Shown here: piece after piece, positions 63,580 through 64,000 of the stretch
How the letters are laid out: every line of letters begins with the position of its first letter
How positions within the stretch are numbered: the stretch's first letter is position 1
Origin: Pelagibius sp048268885
Lineage (GTDB): Bacteria > Pseudomonadota > Alphaproteobacteria > Kiloniellales > Kiloniellaceae
Assembly: GCA_048268885.1 (NCBI GenBank)
Contig: JBLWUP010000017.1
Span: forward strand, 49,840-113,839
DNA length: 64,000 nt
Reading direction: 5' to 3'
Made by a program: the position numbers and the translations under genes
Notes under the pieces: model-generated
What the model was told of the DNA's origin: nothing
What the model saw: the letters and a program-made list of their open reading frames with translations, nothing else
Database searches by the model: none

Positions 63580-63927
63580 ATGGCACCGAGCCCGCAGATC
63601 ACCTTCGACGACTTCGCCAAAATCGACGTGCGGGTCGGCACCATCGTCGATGCCCAGGCCTTTCCGGAGGCGCGCCGCCCGGCCATCAAGCTCTGGGTCG
63701 ACCTGGGCGAGGAAATCGGCGTGAAGAAGTCCTCCGCCCAGATCACCGTGCATTACGACCCCGAGCACCTGGTCGGCAAGCAGGTCGCCGCGGTCGTGAA
63801 TTTCCCGCCGCGCCAGATCGGCAAGTTCATGTCGGAAGTCCTGGTGCTGGGCTTTCCCGACGAAGCGGGCGAGGTGGTGCTGGTCACCGCCGACCAGCCG
63901 GTGCCCAACGGCGGCCGTCTCTACTAG
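63580..63927 (+). CDS. csaA: CsaA-like tRNA-binding protein
   Basis: 115 residues forming one OB-fold tRNA-binding domain: FDDFAKIDVRVGTIVDAQAF, KLWVDLGEEIGVKKSSAQIT, VAAVVNFPPRQIGKFMSEVL, LGFPDEAGEVVLV. This is the CsaA/YgjH pattern; CsaA has been described as a secretion chaperone and as a tRNA binder. GGGGG precedes the ATG by 11 bases. A strong hairpin follows at 63926. Confidence 0.9.
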   Translation: MAPSPQITFDDFAKIDVRVGTIVDAQAFPEARRPAIKLWVDLGEEIGVKKSSAQITVHYDPEHLVGKQVAAVVNFPPRQIGKFMSEVLVLGFPDEAGEVVLVTADQPVPNGGRLY

Positions 63928-63987
63928 ATCGGATCACGTTGAGACGGAACCACTTGGTGGTTCCGTCTCAACGTGTGAATCCGATCT
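63926..63987. repeat. very long nested hairpin overlapping the csaA stop
   Basis: A perfect 19-base stem, CACGTTGAGACGGAACCAC, with a 3-base loop TTG, is enclosed after a TGA bulge by a 9-base outer stem AGATCGGAT / ATCCGATCT. The outer stem begins within the csaA stop codon. It resembles a dispersed palindrome rather than a normal terminator, though TATTTCTAATA follows. Confidence 0.8.
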
Positions 63988-64000
63988 ATTTCTAATACAT

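Overview
The window is about 64 kb of high-GC DNA whose gene content points to an aerobic alphaproteobacterium, most like marine or halotolerant Rhodospirillales/Kiloniellales-type bacteria. The reasons are the alphaproteobacterial-style petABC bc1 operon, the DUF1127, DUF1285 and CC0125/CC1285-type proteins, a phasin for polyhydroxyalkanoate granules, and a complete ectoine operon with its own aspartokinase. The genus is inference. Genes are densely packed on both strands. I see no rRNA, tRNA, CRISPR array, prophage or transposase. Several gaps hold GC-rich palindromic repeat elements of at least four families.

1-10000: truncated SMP-30 protein, IPMDH-family dehydrogenase, DUF924, cupin, FMN-binding PNPOx-like protein, EEP hydrolase, a divergent ArsR/membrane-protein pair around a multi-copy ATTAGC operator, then a quinone/electrophile set (glutathionyl-hydroquinone reductase, pirin, WrbA) divergent from a LysR regulator, and a GNAT enzyme.

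10000-15000: a SARP-like DNA-binding domain fused to an alpha/beta hydrolase, a STAS protein, a DUF1127 protein, an outer-membrane barrel, a probable amidohydrolase remnant and TspO. 15000-26700: a MoxR / DUF58 / BatA-DUF4159 / GATase-like operon, then DUF1285, Nudix CoA pyrophosphatase, DUF6111-like protein, CCA tRNA nucleotidyltransferase, HemF and TrmL.

26900-31500: petABC, MTA phosphorylase and a VOC protein. 31500-37400: a cyanate-utilisation locus made of a PAS-PAS-AAA+-Fis sigma-54 activator, divergent from an ABC transporter (binding protein, permease, ATPase) and cyanase. Between them lie TTACGAAA-type operator repeats and a near-consensus -24/-12 promoter. This is the most interesting regulatory system in the window.

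37500-47700: lipoprotein, dienelactone hydrolase, the ychF-pth-rplY-prs housekeeping cluster, M24 peptidase with a possible 22-residue membrane peptide after it, PgeF, MidA-like methyltransferase, Lgt and HldD. 47900-54400: UbiK, YbjN, ProC, Tat-exported aldo/keto reductase, DUF6064-like protein, 5TMR-PAS histidine kinase, YbaK.

54400-58000: TetR-like regulator with a histone-H1-like tail, phasin with a strong promoter and two PhaR-like sites, secreted dienelactone hydrolase, flavodoxin-like protein, and an unknown protein. 58000-64000: ectA-ectB-ectC-ask with divergent ectR, a hypothetical gene that seems to start at ATT, a CsaA-like tRNA-binding protein and a very long terminal hairpin.
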